Source: Avispirillum sp959601495
Lineage (GTDB): Bacteria > Bacillota > Clostridia > Oscillospirales > CAG-272
Direction: 5' to 3'
Assembly: GCA_959601495.1 (NCBI GenBank)
Contig: CAUGPT010000002.1
Location: 53,771-117,770 of the forward strand
DNA: 64,000 nucleotides
Numbering within the stretch: the first letter of the stretch is position 1; every line of letters begins with the position of its first letter. Positions 8,601-17,499 of this stretch are shown here, in pieces. A program made the translations under genes and the position numbers. Under the pieces are notes generated by a model. It saw only the letters and a program-made list of their open reading frames with translations, had not been told where the DNA came from and did no database searches.

Positions 8601-10019
8601 CTATCTGTAAAAAGCGAGCATTGCTTTGTGGGCACTGTAAAGGTCCGCCTTTGAAATTGCCTCAAAGGGAGCGTGCATGGAAAGAACGGGGACACCGAGA
8701 TCTATGGTGTCTATATTGTGGTTTGCGATAAATCTGGCAACGGTATCCGAGCCGCCCGCGTCTACTCTGCCGGGCTCGGCGGTCTGCCAGAGAACGCCCT
8801 CTGAGTCGAACATGCGGCGAAGCTTTGCTATGAACTCTGCAGTCGCCTCACTTGTGGAGGATTTGCCGCGCGCGCCGTTGTATTTGTTCATGACAACACC
8901 GCAATTGCAGAGAGCAGAGTTGCGCTTTTCAAATACGTCTGCAAAGGAAGGATCGTAGCAAGCGCTTACATCCGCGGAAAGGCACATGGAGTTTGAACGG
9001 CAGACTTTTCCGCTGCCGCCGAGCTGTTCGCAGACGGCGTCTATAAGCTCCGTGAGCAGGCTGCACTGCATACCTGTTACGCCGTCGCTGCCGGTCTCCT
9101 CTTTATCCGCGAGAACGCACATAAGAGTGTGCTCGCTGCCGTCTGCTTCAAGAAGCGCCGTGAGAGAGGGATAAGCGCAGACTTTGTCGTCGTGTCCGTA
9201 GCCGCCCATGAGCCAGCGGTCAACGCCGATATCAACAGCGCGTCCCGCAGGTACAAGACACAGATCCGCAGACATGAAGTCGGGCTCTGTAATGCAGTAT
9301 TTTTCGTTGAGAAGACGCATGAGGTTAAGCTTTACGGCGTCGCTTACATCGGCGGGCTTGCCGTCAAACATATAAGGAGACGAGCAGGCAATGGCATTGA
9401 GCGTCTCGCCGTCAAAGGCGTGGTCAAGGGGCTTTTTGCCCTGTTCAGCACCGAGATGAGGCAGAAGATCGCTTATAACGAGTACGGGGTCTCCCTCGTC
9501 CTCGCCGATGCGGATGTCAACGCTGCTGCCGTCGGCAAGCGCAACGGTGCCGTGCAGTGCAAGCGGGATAGTGGGCCACTGATACTTGCGGATACCGCCG
9601 TAATAGTGGGTCTTCATATATCCGAAGCCCGAATCCTCATAAAGAGGGTTCTGCTTAAGATCAAGTCTGGGAGAATCTATGTGAGAAGCGCAGATACGCA
9701 CGCCGCAGTCAATAGGCTCGCTGCCCACGGCAAAGGCGAAAAGACTCTTTTCGCGGTTGTTGAGGTAATATTTGCCGCCGCGCTCGACGACATCGCCGAG
9801 CTTGTAGGGCTTATATCCCTTTGCCTCGAGCATATTTACGGCGTATTTTACCGCTTCTCTTTCTGTCTTGGAGCCGTTCAGGAAATCCGCGTATCCGCGG
9901 GCATAGTCCATGGCAGCGTCAAGCTCGTCGGCTTTCATCACTTCAAAGGCGCTCTTTTTCGTGTAGAACAGCTTATCCTGCAGAAGCTCGCCTTCGCTCT
10001 TTTTCTTTTCGTTTTCCAT
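8601..10019 (-). CDS. M18-family metalloaminopeptidase
   Basis: 472 residues with the M18 (aspartyl/lysyl aminopeptidase) fold. Probable zinc ligands are the His in CASHIDSPRLD, the Asp in YGHDDKVC, the paired Glu in DKEETGS and the final His in LSMHAPFE. It removes N-terminal residues from peptides in the cytoplasm, typically as a dodecameric shell. A GGAGA ribosome binding site sits ahead of the ATG. It lies 17 bases downstream of the lytic transglycosylase gene and about 50 bases upstream of prfA on the same strand, so it is probably within the same transcription unit. Residue specificity is not predictable from sequence. Confidence 0.9.
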   Translation of the reverse strand: MENEKKKSEGELLQDKLFYTKKSAFEVMKADELDAAMDYARGYADFLNGSKTEREAVKYAVNMLEAKGYKPYKLGDVVERGGKYYLNNREKSLFAFAVGSEPIDCGVRICASHIDSPRLDLKQNPLYEDSGFGYMKTHYYGGIRKYQWPTIPLALHGTVALADGSSVDIRIGEDEGDPVLVISDLLPHLGAEQGKKPLDHAFDGETLNAIACSSPYMFDGKPADVSDAVKLNLMRLLNEKYCITEPDFMSADLCLVPAGRAVDIGVDRWLMGGYGHDDKVCAYPSLTALLEADGSEHTLMCVLADKEETGSDGVTGMQCSLLTELIDAVCEQLGGSGKVCRSNSMCLSADVSACYDPSFADVFEKRNSALCNCGVVMNKYNGARGKSSTSEATAEFIAKLRRMFDSEGVLWQTAEPGRVDAGGSDTVARFIANHNIDTIDLGVPVLSMHAPFEAISKADLYSAHKAMLAFYR

Positions 10020-10036
10020 TTTTTCGATCTCCTATC

Positions 10037-10612
10037 TCAATTGTCAAAATAAAGACGTTTATATATGCTGTTTGCTTTTTCAAGCTTTTTGACGTAGTTT
10101 GAAGTTTCCTTATACGGAATTTTTTCAAGCCTGCCGGTCTTATCGACAAGATCCTTGTCCGTGAGCCACTCGTCCACTTTTCCCTGCCCGGCGTTGTACG
10201 CCGCGTACACTTCTTTCCAGCTGCCGTAGCGGATATAGAGATACGACAGATAGTATGTGCCGTATTTTATATTTGTATCGGGATCGTACAGCATGGCGTC
10301 GTTCAGATTTTCCTTAAGAGTCGATGTGAGCCACAGAAACGTATCCGGCATCATCTGCATAAGACCGACGGCGCCCGCGTCGGACACGGCACCCGAGTCA
10401 AAATTACTTTCGACCTTTATAACGGAATAAACAACGTATTCAGGCACGCCGTAGTCGGCGCAGTATTTCTCAACGGAATCCGTGAATTTCAGCGGATAGT
10501 TGGCGCGGTCTATAGCGTCCCAGATAGTCTGGAAAAGCATACCGAACAGTATCGACGTCAGAATGATTATTACGATAACTATGCTTCGTACTATTGCTTT
10601 TTTCCGAGTCAT
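10037..10612 (-). CDS. Membrane-anchored lytic transglycosylase (SLT fold)
   Basis: 191 residues. A single N-terminal membrane anchor (about 10-30) is followed by a Slt70-type lysozyme-like domain. The catalytic glutamate lies in VIKVESNF, and the GAVGLMQMMP and AAYNAGQGKV motifs of the family follow in order. The enzyme cleaves peptidoglycan between MurNAc and GlcNAc and leaves a 1,6-anhydro end, acting outside the membrane. It follows coaE by 11 bases and has a GGAAGG ribosome binding site. The short form with one anchor and no binding domains is common in Clostridia. Confidence 0.92.
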   Translation of the reverse strand: MTRKKAIVRSIVIVIIILTSILFGMLFQTIWDAIDRANYPLKFTDSVEKYCADYGVPEYVVYSVIKVESNFDSGAVSDAGAVGLMQMMPDTFLWLTSTLKENLNDAMLYDPDTNIKYGTYYLSYLYIRYGSWKEVYAAYNAGQGKVDEWLTDKDLVDKTGRLEKIPYKETSNYVKKLEKANSIYKRLYFDN

Positions 10613-10623
10613 AAGCGCCTTCC

Positions 10624-11235
10624 TTAAATTTTGTATTTATCGCAGAGAGACTGTATCTGAGCGTATACGTCACGCTCGCCGTCGTTTACTATCTCGCAGG
10701 TGCAGAGCGCGCGCAGCTCATCCGCGCTTTTCTGCGCGGCGAGGCGTCTTTTTGCCTCATAATCGTTAATTCCGTCGCGCTCGCATATGCGGCGGACGCA
10801 CACATCGTCGGGAGCAGTGACACATATGTTTATATTGCACATTGTGTCAAAGCCGCTTTCAAACAAAAGGGGCGCGTCGATAATCACGGCATGCGCACCG
10901 CCGGCCTCATATGCGGCGGCGCGTCTCAGACACTCGGCAAGAATATATTTATGAGTTATGGAGTTGAGCGCGGAAAGCCGCTGTTGTGCCCCGGGCGAAA
11001 ACACTATTGCCGCAAGCGCGCGGCGATCAAGAGACGAGTCGGGCAGAAAAATCCCATCGCCGAACTCGCGTCGAAGCTCCGCTTTGCACTCGGCGCACGC
11101 GCTGCCGGCGCCAACAAGCTCTCTGTATACCGCGTCGGTGTCTACAGACGGCACGCCGAATCTGCGGAACTGTGCGCATACGTATCCCTTTCCGCTGCCG
11201 CTTCTGCCGCAGAGTCCTATAAGTTTAATATTCAA
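10624..11235 (-). CDS. coaE: Dephospho-CoA kinase
   Basis: 203 residues from the chosen start. The P-loop GRSGSGKG is followed by DTDAVYRELV and a DAPLLFESG segment typical of CoaE, which adds the 3' phosphate to dephospho-CoA in the last step of CoA synthesis. I start it at a TTG at 11235, which overlaps the stop of the upstream dehydrogenase as TTGA and has GGGAG seven bases before it; this gives MNIKLIGLCG, the normal CoaE N-terminus. An in-frame ATG at 11256 would add seven unconserved residues and lacks a good ribosome binding site. Its N-terminal position next to the dehydrogenase implies coupled translation. Confidence 0.9.
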   Translation of the reverse strand: MNIKLIGLCGRSGSGKGYVCAQFRRFGVPSVDTDAVYRELVGAGSACAECKAELRREFGDGIFLPDSSLDRRALAAIVFSPGAQQRLSALNSITHKYILAECLRRAAAYEAGGAHAVIIDAPLLFESGFDTMCNINICVTAPDDVCVRRICERDGINDYEAKRRLAAQKSADELRALCTCEIVNDGERDVYAQIQSLCDKYKI

Positions 11236-12365
11236 AGCTTCGTCTCCCATTGGCATATCCCGACGCGTACACCGCCGCGCCTGTCGGATTCGTATGCTTT
11301 TTCCATTATAAGCTGAACCGCCGCCGCGTCTTCAAAGGAAGGAGACGGCTCGGCGTTTCTGTATACGCAGTCAAGAAAAGAATACATGCTGCCCACATGT
11401 CCTCTCAGCCAGCCCACGGGAGCTTTTTTGCCCGGGAAAATGCCGGACGGCTCGGGATATCGTCCGCAGCACTCGATTCTGGTAAAGCCGCGCTCGCTCT
11501 CAGGCGCTTCGGCATCGTAAAAATAAAGAAAATTTGGGTCCATAAGATCGAATTTTATGCTGCCGCGGCTGCCGTAGATCTCAAAAGAATGATCATCGTT
11601 GGTGCCCTGCATTATCTTTCCGACGGAAACGGTTCCGCAGGCACCGCAGCGAAGCTTTGCCGTTATGTAGAACGCTTCGTCTGCGTTGGTACGCCACATT
11701 TTGCCGTCTGTGCCGATCCTTTCGGGATAAGCTATTTGGGAAAGTCCCGAAACGCTTTCAAACTCGCCGCAAAGCATTCTTACAAGGTCAATGGCATGGC
11801 TGCCCAGATCGAACAGAACGCCTCCGCCGCAGATGTCGCGGTCCTGCTTCCACCCCGCGGGATGATTCGGATCGGCGACGCTTGAATGGAAAAATTTGCT
11901 CGAAAAGCTGAGAACATCGCCTATTCTGCCCGCCCTTACAAGCTCTGCCGCGCGCATGACGGGCAGAAGAAAGCGCGTATTGAAGACAACGGCGCCGACT
12001 ATACCTTTTTTCTTTGCGAGCGAAGCAATTTCAAAGGCTTCGTCGGCTGCGGTGCACAGGGGCTTTTCGCAGTATATGTGCTTGCCCGCAGCTATTGCCG
12101 CTTTCAGCGTTTCGTAGTGATAAATGTTCGGCGTGCAGATGTCGATAATATCAATATCGGGGTCGTTTATCATGTCAATATCTCTATCGTACACCTTGCC
12201 CAGAGAGAAAGCTTTTGCAGCGGCGGCAGCGTTTTCTCTGTGTGCGCAGCAAATGCCGGAAATGCGGGCGTCAAAGGGCAGATCGCGGTAAAAATATTTA
12301 AGGTTCTGCACGGCGTATGCATGGGTGCGCCCCATGGAGCCGAAGCCGATAAGACCGATGTTCAA
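11232..12365 (-). CDS. Gfo/Idh/MocA-family NAD(P)-dependent dehydrogenase
   Basis: 377 residues. An N-terminal Rossmann fold (IGLIGFGSMGRTH) and the family motif CEKPL (around residue 100), where the lysine is catalytic, precede an alpha/beta C-terminal substrate domain containing GGGVLFDLGSHAID. Such enzymes oxidise or reduce sugars and inositols; the substrate is not predictable. The start is set to a TTG at 12365 because GGAGGAGG stands just before it and the resulting protein begins at the Rossmann strand. A sigma-A promoter (TTGAAT, 17 bases, TATATT) ends at about 12409, so the in-frame ATG at 12437 would not be transcribed. It heads the coaE transcription unit. Confidence 0.88.
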   Translation of the reverse strand: MNIGLIGFGSMGRTHAYAVQNLKYFYRDLPFDARISGICCAHRENAAAAAKAFSLGKVYDRDIDMINDPDIDIIDICTPNIYHYETLKAAIAAGKHIYCEKPLCTAADEAFEIASLAKKKGIVGAVVFNTRFLLPVMRAAELVRAGRIGDVLSFSSKFFHSSVADPNHPAGWKQDRDICGGGVLFDLGSHAIDLVRMLCGEFESVSGLSQIAYPERIGTDGKMWRTNADEAFYITAKLRCGACGTVSVGKIMQGTNDDHSFEIYGSRGSIKFDLMDPNFLYFYDAEAPESERGFTRIECCGRYPEPSGIFPGKKAPVGWLRGHVGSMYSFLDCVYRNAEPSPSFEDAAAVQLIMEKAYESDRRGGVRVGICQWETKL

Positions 12366-12408
12366 GCTTTTCGCCTCCTCCGCCGCTTCATCGCGGCATA
12401 CATAAATA

Positions 12409-12437
12409 AATATACCACAAATGAGCACAATATTCAA
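12409..12437 (-). promoter_or_regulatory. Sigma-A promoter for the dehydrogenase-coaE unit
   Basis: On the minus strand TTGAAT at 12437-12432 is followed after 17 bases by TATATT at 12414-12409. It is correctly placed for the TTG start at 12365 and argues against any start further upstream. Confidence 0.7.
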
Positions 12438-12469
12438 TAAAAACGCGCAAATTATATTTATAAGGTTTT

Positions 12470-13375
12470 TTAGGATGACGCCGACTCGTAGTACACGATA
12501 CTGCCGGTGTCGGCGCGGACGGATACACGCACATTGGTGCCGTCACCGCATGAAAAGACAAAGTTGAAACGTTTGCCGTCGAAATATGACTCCGCGCACA
12601 TCGGGCGGGGCGAAATTCTCCCGGTATTATCCGCGCATGCCGAAAGAGCTTTTTTCTTCGCCTCGTCGGGAGTGAGCTTTGCCGCGCCTATATCACAGTC
12701 ATATACAAAATAGACAATTGCATTATTTGCTCTGTCGAGCAGCGCGTATTGATCGGCGCAGTATAAGCATATTTTGCCGTCGCCCGCAGGTGCGCATCTG
12801 TATTTTATATTTTTGCATAACATCCCGCGCGAGTCCGATATATAGGCACTGCCGGATATTGCCTCCGATCCGCTTTCATTTTCCGCATTTTCCGAAAATG
12901 CGTATATTCTGCGTCTGCATATATCGCTGATCGACTCAGTCGTCCCGTCGCTTGCGGCAATTGCCAAAATTGTGTCTGTCTCTTCTTCGTCGCAGCTGCC
13001 GGATCGCATATCGGAATACATTTTTTCAAGCGCCCTCTTGACATCCGAACCGCAGCAAAGATCCGGCAGCGCTCTGATCGCCTTGTCGCACGCCGAAGCT
13101 GCTTTTGCGCCGCTGCCCGAGGCAAGGGCGCTTCTGATTTCTCTTGACGCATCGCATATTTCAGCCGCAGACTGCATTTTTCGAGTCTCATGTATCTTTT
13201 CAAGCTTATTTTCTGCTGCCGCGGCTTTTATATAAAACACACCGCAGCAGATCATCAAAGCCGCGGCAAAGGAAAATGCCCGTATATATTTTTCTCTGTA
13301 TCTCATTTTTCTGTTTTGCAAGCTGATATTATCTTCTCCGCGGCGCCGACGTTGACACGTTGAATTTTGCACCAT
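12470..13375 (-). CDS. Membrane-anchored PepSY protein, YpeB-like
   Basis: Up to 301 residues; the likely functional start is at the MRYREKYI segment, about 23 residues in, just before a single membrane anchor. A helical, polar and cysteine-containing middle part is followed by a C-terminal PepSY-like unit (LTPDEAKKKAL ... VSVRADTGSI). The order, an anchor, a helical region and PepSY, matches spore germination protein YpeB, which stabilises the cortex hydrolase SleB. The protein is shorter than YpeB and has one clear PepSY repeat, and no sleB lies nearby, so the link to germination is a suggestion only. No good ribosome binding site was found for any start. It is divergent from holB. Confidence 0.6.
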   Translation of the reverse strand: MVQNSTCQRRRRGEDNISLQNRKMRYREKYIRAFSFAAALMICCGVFYIKAAAAENKLEKIHETRKMQSAAEICDASREIRSALASGSGAKAASACDKAIRALPDLCCGSDVKRALEKMYSDMRSGSCDEEETDTILAIAASDGTTESISDICRRRIYAFSENAENESGSEAISGSAYISDSRGMLCKNIKYRCAPAGDGKICLYCADQYALLDRANNAIVYFVYDCDIGAAKLTPDEAKKKALSACADNTGRISPRPMCAESYFDGKRFNFVFSCGDGTNVRVSVRADTGSIVYYESASS

Positions 13376-13403
13376 AATATATTTAACTTTCCGCTTTAAA
13401 CAT

Positions 13404-13432
13404 TTGACAAATCAACGTTTTTTTGATATACT
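13404..13432 (+). promoter_or_regulatory. Consensus sigma-A promoter for holB
   Basis: A perfect TTGACA at 13404 and a TATACT at 13427 are 17 bases apart. The expected transcript starts near 13439, 25 bases ahead of the holB ATG. This also rules out a longer holB reading that would begin inside the -35 box. Confidence 0.9.
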
Positions 13433-13463
13433 GATGTATGAATTTCGATCGGAGGGGTGCTTT

Positions 13464-14465
13464 ATGAAAAAATATTTTTCACGCCTTTGCGGAAACAAAC
13501 GCGCGGTGTCGATGATCGCTCCGAAGATCGAAAAAGATATCCACTCGCACGCATACATAATAGAAGGCCCAAAAGGCAGCGGAAAACATACCTTAGCACG
13601 TGAAATTTGCAAAGCTCTGTTCTGCACCGGAGAGAGCAGCGACACATTCCCATGTGAAAAATGCCGTTTCTGCCGCATGACAGATGAAGGCATAAACACG
13701 GACATCTGTGTTTTGTCAAGAGAAGATCGCGCTACGATCTCGGTAGAAGCGACCCGCGGCATGCTTTCGACACTGAACTACGCACCGGATGAGGGCAAAT
13801 ACAAAGTTTATATAATCGACGAAGCGGACAGAATGACTCCGCCCGCGCAGAACGCGCTGCTGCTTTCTCTTGAAGAGCCGCCGTCATATGTGGTATTCCT
13901 TCTCCTCTGTACAGACAGCGCAAAGCTTCTTGAAACGGTGCGCAGCCGTGCCGTACTTATCAGGACAGAGCTGTTCGGCGTTGATTTTACCGCCGATTGG
14001 CTCAGAAAGCAGGATGCGGTCATTAAAAGCGGTGTCGGTGAGGACGAGATCATGCGCGCGGCCAAAATGTCGGGCGGAGCGCCGGGCGCCGCTCTTGAGT
14101 ATCTGACAAACAGCAGCGTTAAGAAGCTCGCGGAAGCCGCGGGGCAGCTTTGCGACTGCCTTTGCCGTTCTTCTCTTTCTCAGCGGCTCGCCTGTGTTTC
14201 GGCAATGAAGTATTCACGCATTGAATACGAAAAGTTGTTTTCCTACACGCTGAACGCCCTGCGCGACCTCATAGCCGTAAAATCCGGCGGCAGCGAAACT
14301 CTCTACTATCCGGACGCGGGCGCGGCATACGCCGTTTGCTCACGCGTTAAAATGAAAAAGCTCCTGTGCCTTTATGACGCGGTCGATGACGCAAAACGGA
14401 GCATATGCGATATGAATGCTTCGGCTCCGACTGTCATGTTCGCTCTTGCGGGCACTCAATTCTGA
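13464..14465 (+). CDS. holB: DNA polymerase III delta' subunit
   Basis: 333 residues starting at MKKYFSRLCGN, chosen because a GGAGGGG ribosome binding site lies just upstream and a promoter is at 13404. The AAA+ fold shows a Walker A-like GPKGSGKHTLA, a clamp-loader zinc segment (CEKCRFC), DEADRMTPPAQNALL and a C-terminal collar helix domain. Delta' is the stator of the clamp loader that places the sliding clamp on DNA. It begins the plus-strand cluster holB-ricT-trmN6-rsmI-metG-tatD that is conserved in Firmicutes. The final domain is shorter than in long DnaX-type paralogues. Confidence 0.92.
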   Translation: MKKYFSRLCGNKRAVSMIAPKIEKDIHSHAYIIEGPKGSGKHTLAREICKALFCTGESSDTFPCEKCRFCRMTDEGINTDICVLSREDRATISVEATRGMLSTLNYAPDEGKYKVYIIDEADRMTPPAQNALLLSLEEPPSYVVFLLLCTDSAKLLETVRSRAVLIRTELFGVDFTADWLRKQDAVIKSGVGEDEIMRAAKMSGGAPGAALEYLTNSSVKKLAEAAGQLCDCLCRSSLSQRLACVSAMKYSRIEYEKLFSYTLNALRDLIAVKSGGSETLYYPDAGAAYAVCSRVKMKKLLCLYDAVDDAKRSICDMNASAPTVMFALAGTQF

Positions 14466-14486
14466 AAATAGCAAAGGAAAAATATT

Positions 14487-15422
14487 ATGGCTCAGAATAA
14501 TAAACCTACAGAAAACGAAAATACCGTAGAGTATTCGCCCGATGACGATGTTGAGGTCATCGGTGTAAAATTCAAGGACGCGGGCAAGGTGTACTTTTTC
14601 TCGCCCGAAAACAAGCGCTATGCCGCAGGCGATAAAGTTATAGTAAAAACCGCCCGCGGAATTGAGTTCGGCTTTGTGCATTCGCCGAACCAGACAGTCA
14701 AGGGACGCGAGGTAGTGCAGCCTCTGCGCTCCGTGCTCCGCCCCGCGACCAAGGATGATATTCAGCGCTACGAATCCAACAAGCAGCTTGAAAAGAACGC
14801 TTTTGACACCTGTGTCAAAATGATCGCAAAGCACGGTCTTGACATGAAGCTTATCGAAGCCGAATATACATTTGACAATTCAAAGCTTTTGTTCTACTTC
14901 TCCGCCGAGGGCAGAGTCGACTTCCGCGATCTTGTTAAGGATCTCGCCTCAGTGTTCCATACACGCATCGAGCTTCGTCAGATAGGCATACGCGACGAGG
15001 CTAAGATGATGGGCGGCATCGGCGTTTGCGGCCGTCCGTTCTGCTGCTCCACATTCCTGTCCGATTTCGGCCAGGTTTCCATCAAAATGGCAAAAGAGCA
15101 GAATCTCAGCCTGAACTCCGCAAAGATATCCGGCACCTGCGGAAGACTTATGTGCTGTCTGCGCTTTGAAAACGGAGTTTACGAGGAAGAAATGCGCCGC
15201 ACTCCCCCGGTGGACTCAAAGGTATTCACACCCGACGGCGTGGGATACGTAAAGGAGATCGCGCCGCTGACCGGTATGTGCAAGGTCGTGATCCCCGATA
15301 AGAGCGGCGATGTTATAAAGACATATCACCGCGACAGGCTGCGCGTTCTTGAGACAAAAAAAGGCGCGCAGAAAAAGGCGCGCGCCGCTGACGACGATGA
15401 CACCGTTGACACGGAAGAATAA
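14487..15422 (+). CDS. ricT: RicT (YaaT), PSP1-domain iron-sulfur protein
   Basis: 311 residues with the PSP1 C-terminal domain. Two cysteine clusters, CGRPFCC and CGRLMCC, match those of RicT, which with RicA and RicF holds [4Fe-4S] clusters and helps RNase Y process particular mRNAs; in Bacillus subtilis it also supports sporulation and competence. The acidic low-complexity tail is rich in Asp and Glu. It is 21 bases after holB, with a GGAAA-like site. The next gene encodes a ferredoxin, not the yabA gene seen at this place in Bacillus. Confidence 0.92.
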   Translation: MAQNNKPTENENTVEYSPDDDVEVIGVKFKDAGKVYFFSPENKRYAAGDKVIVKTARGIEFGFVHSPNQTVKGREVVQPLRSVLRPATKDDIQRYESNKQLEKNAFDTCVKMIAKHGLDMKLIEAEYTFDNSKLLFYFSAEGRVDFRDLVKDLASVFHTRIELRQIGIRDEAKMMGGIGVCGRPFCCSTFLSDFGQVSIKMAKEQNLSLNSAKISGTCGRLMCCLRFENGVYEEEMRRTPPVDSKVFTPDGVGYVKEIAPLTGMCKVVIPDKSGDVIKTYHRDRLRVLETKKGAQKKARAADDDDTVDTEE

Positions 15423-15456
15423 AGTATAAATATTTCGACTTTTTTCAAAAAACTAT

Positions 15457-15484
15457 TTGCAAAACCGCGATTATATGTTATACT
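15457..15484 (+). promoter_or_regulatory. Sigma-A promoter for the ferredoxin gene
   Basis: TTGCAA and TATACT are 16 bases apart, ending about 70 bases before the ferredoxin ATG. It gives the ferredoxin its own transcript inside the holB cluster. Confidence 0.72.
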
Positions 15485-15555
15485 ATGCGTGGTCGATGTC
15501 ACAGAAGCATTTGCTTCTTTGATATAAATCAGAATTTTACATACGGAGGCTAACT

Positions 15556-15726
15556 ATGGCATACAAGATCTCTGATGATTGCATCGCTTGCGGCGCTTGC
15601 GCTGCTGAGTGCCCTGCTGAAGCTATCAGCGAGGGTGACGGCAAGTACGTTATCGATCCCGATGCTTGTCTTGATTGCGGCGCTTGCGCAGATACCTGCC
15701 CTGTCGACGCTCCCAAGCCTGAATAA
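15556..15726 (+). CDS. 2[4Fe-4S] clostridial-type ferredoxin
   Basis: 56 residues. Two CxxCxxCxxxCP motifs (first CIACGACAAECP, second CLDCGACADTCP) bind two [4Fe-4S] clusters. The first is preceded by MAYKISDD, as in the classic clostridial ferredoxins that carry electrons between pyruvate:ferredoxin oxidoreductase, hydrogenase and similar enzymes. A GGAGG ribosome binding site stands before the ATG, and the gene has its own promoter and terminator. It interrupts the conserved ricT-trmN6 order, which suggests insertion of a highly expressed gene or a functional link to the iron-sulfur protein RicT. Confidence 0.97.
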   Translation: MAYKISDDCIACGACAAECPAEAISEGDGKYVIDPDACLDCGACADTCPVDAPKPE

Positions 15727-15735
15727 TAGCAGGAT

Positions 15736-15776
15736 AAAGTATCAAGGCGGAGCTTTTCGGCTCCGCCTTATACTTT
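15736..15776. terminator. Strong hairpin terminator after the ferredoxin gene
   Basis: A stem of about 17 pairs (AAAGTAT plus AAGGCGGAGC with its complement) and a TTTT loop ends the ferredoxin transcript. A following A/T-rich stretch would serve both directions. Confidence 0.85.
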
Positions 15777-15789
15777 AAAAGCATAATTT

Positions 15790-16596
15790 ATGAATTACGA
15801 AAATATCAGCCTCTCGCCCGACGAGCGGCTTGACAAAATAAACGAAGATCTCACCATCGTGCAGCGCGTAGGCGGACTTACCTTCGGCACGGATTCATAT
15901 CTGCTTGCGGCATTCGTCCGTAAATGCAAAAAGGCGGCGGAGTTCGGCACGGGCACCGGTGTCGCTTCCCTTTTGTGCCTTACAAAAGGACGCGCGGAGC
16001 ATATATACGCGGCGGAGATACAGCCCGAGTTTGCGCTGCTTGCCAAAAGAAACGCCGGAATAAACGGTCTTTCCGAAAAGCTTTCCGTTCTGCAGGGCGA
16101 CGTTCGCGAGCTTACGCAGAAAGATACGGGCGGCACGGTTGACGCCGTTTTTTCAAATCCGCCTTATATGAGAGCCGAAGGCGGCTTCGGCGCCGAGTGT
16201 GGCGAAATGAACGCCGCGCGGCGCGAGCTCAACGGCACGATCTCCGACTTTTGTGCCGCCGCGTCGGGAATTCTGAAGTTCGGCGGATACTTTTACACGG
16301 TATGGCGTCCCGACAGGCTTTGTGATCTGTTCTGTGCCCTGCGCGGTGCCGGTCTTGAGCCGAAACGTATGATCACCGTTTATCCGGACACGCGCTCGAA
16401 ACCGTGTCTTGTACTGACAGAGGCAAAAAAAGGCGCGTCTGCGGCTCTTATTCAGTCGCGGCCGCTTATAATATATAAAGACAATACCAGAACTTATACA
16501 GAGGATATGCAGACAGTCTACGACAGATTCAGTCTGGAGCATTTTTTTGACAATGGACAAACTGAAGCACACCGATATGAATACCGAAAAGAATAA
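15790..16596 (+). CDS. tRNA1(Val) A37 N6-methyltransferase-like protein (TrmN6/YfiC family)
   Basis: 268 residues. The class I methyltransferase fold has an AdoMet glycine-rich loop (AEFGTGTGVA) and the catalytic NPPY motif (FSNPPYM) of N6-adenine methyltransferases. The YabB/TrmN6 family methylates A37 of tRNA or a related adenine. The gene holds the position of yabB before rsmI (yabC) in Bacillus. It overlaps rsmI by 50 bases. Target specificity is inferred from context only. Confidence 0.9.
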   Translation: MNYENISLSPDERLDKINEDLTIVQRVGGLTFGTDSYLLAAFVRKCKKAAEFGTGTGVASLLCLTKGRAEHIYAAEIQPEFALLAKRNAGINGLSEKLSVLQGDVRELTQKDTGGTVDAVFSNPPYMRAEGGFGAECGEMNAARRELNGTISDFCAAASGILKFGGYFYTVWRPDRLCDLFCALRGAGLEPKRMITVYPDTRSKPCLVLTEAKKGASAALIQSRPLIIYKDNTRTYTEDMQTVYDRFSLEHFFDNGQTEAHRYEYRKE

Positions 16597-17437
16597 GATC
16601 GAGGGCGGAACTCTGTATCTCGTGGCGACTCCTATCGGAAATCTTTCCGATCTGTCGGAGCGGGCGCTGAAAACTCTTTCCGAGGTGGATTTCGTCGCCG
16701 CGGAGGACACCCGCAATTCGGGTCTTCTGCTTTCCCGTTTCGGCATTTCAAAGCCCCTTGTGAGCTACTATGAGCACAACAAGCGCGAGAGAGGCGAATA
16801 TATAGTATTGAGACTCGAGGCGGGAGAAAGCTGCGCGCTCGTTACAGACGCGGGCATGCCCGCAATAAGCGATCCCGGCGAGGACATCGTTCGTCTGTGC
16901 GGTATGCGCGGGATACCGGTGACAGCCGTTCCCGGCTGCTGCGCCGCCGTCACTGCGCTGGCGCTTTCGGCACTCTCTACCGGCAGGTTTGCCTTTGAGG
17001 GTTTTGTTACCGTAAACCGCGGCGAGAGGCGAAAGCTGCTCACATCACTGAAAAGCGAAGAGCGCACCATGATATTCTACGAAGCGCCGCACAAGCTGCG
17101 TCAGACTCTTTCCGATATGCTTGAATACATGGGAGACCGCAAAATAACGCTTTGCCGTGAAATGACAAAGCTGAACGAAGAAATTATCCGCACTACCCTG
17201 TCAGACGCCGTGGCGCTTTACGAGGAAAAGCAGCCCCGGGGCGAATATGTGCTTGTGGTCGAGGGCGGACTCGCGCTCGCCGACGGCGCCGATTTCCCCG
17301 CAGATCCTGCGGAGCACGTGCGAATGTACGAAGAGTCGGGACTCGGGCGAATGGATGCAATGAAAGCCGCCGCGCGTGATCGCGGCGTTCCCAAAGGCGT
17401 ACTGTACAAAGAACTTACAAACCGCGACGGCGATTGA
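16547..17437 (+). CDS. rsmI: 16S rRNA C1402 2'-O-methyltransferase
   Basis: 296 residues. It is a tetrapyrrole-methylase-fold protein with GTLYLVATPIGNLSDL at the N-terminus, the AEDTRNSG segment and the VTDAGMPAISDPG signature of RsmI. The enzyme methylates C1402 of 16S rRNA in the decoding centre. The start is placed at a TTG with GGAG seven bases before it; an ATG two codons later (16553) is an alternative, with the conserved protein core starting near residue 20. It overlaps the upstream trmN6-like gene and is 62 bases from metG. Confidence 0.93.
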   Translation: MTMDKLKHTDMNTEKNKIEGGTLYLVATPIGNLSDLSERALKTLSEVDFVAAEDTRNSGLLLSRFGISKPLVSYYEHNKRERGEYIVLRLEAGESCALVTDAGMPAISDPGEDIVRLCGMRGIPVTAVPGCCAAVTALALSALSTGRFAFEGFVTVNRGERRKLLTSLKSEERTMIFYEAPHKLRQTLSDMLEYMGDRKITLCREMTKLNEEIIRTTLSDAVALYEEKQPRGEYVLVVEGGLALADGADFPADPAEHVRMYEESGLGRMDAMKAAARDRGVPKGVLYKELTNRDGD

Positions 17438-17499
17438 CAAGCGAGTATTCTGCGCATACTTTATAAAATACACGGACATTATCATACAGGAGAAAGACA

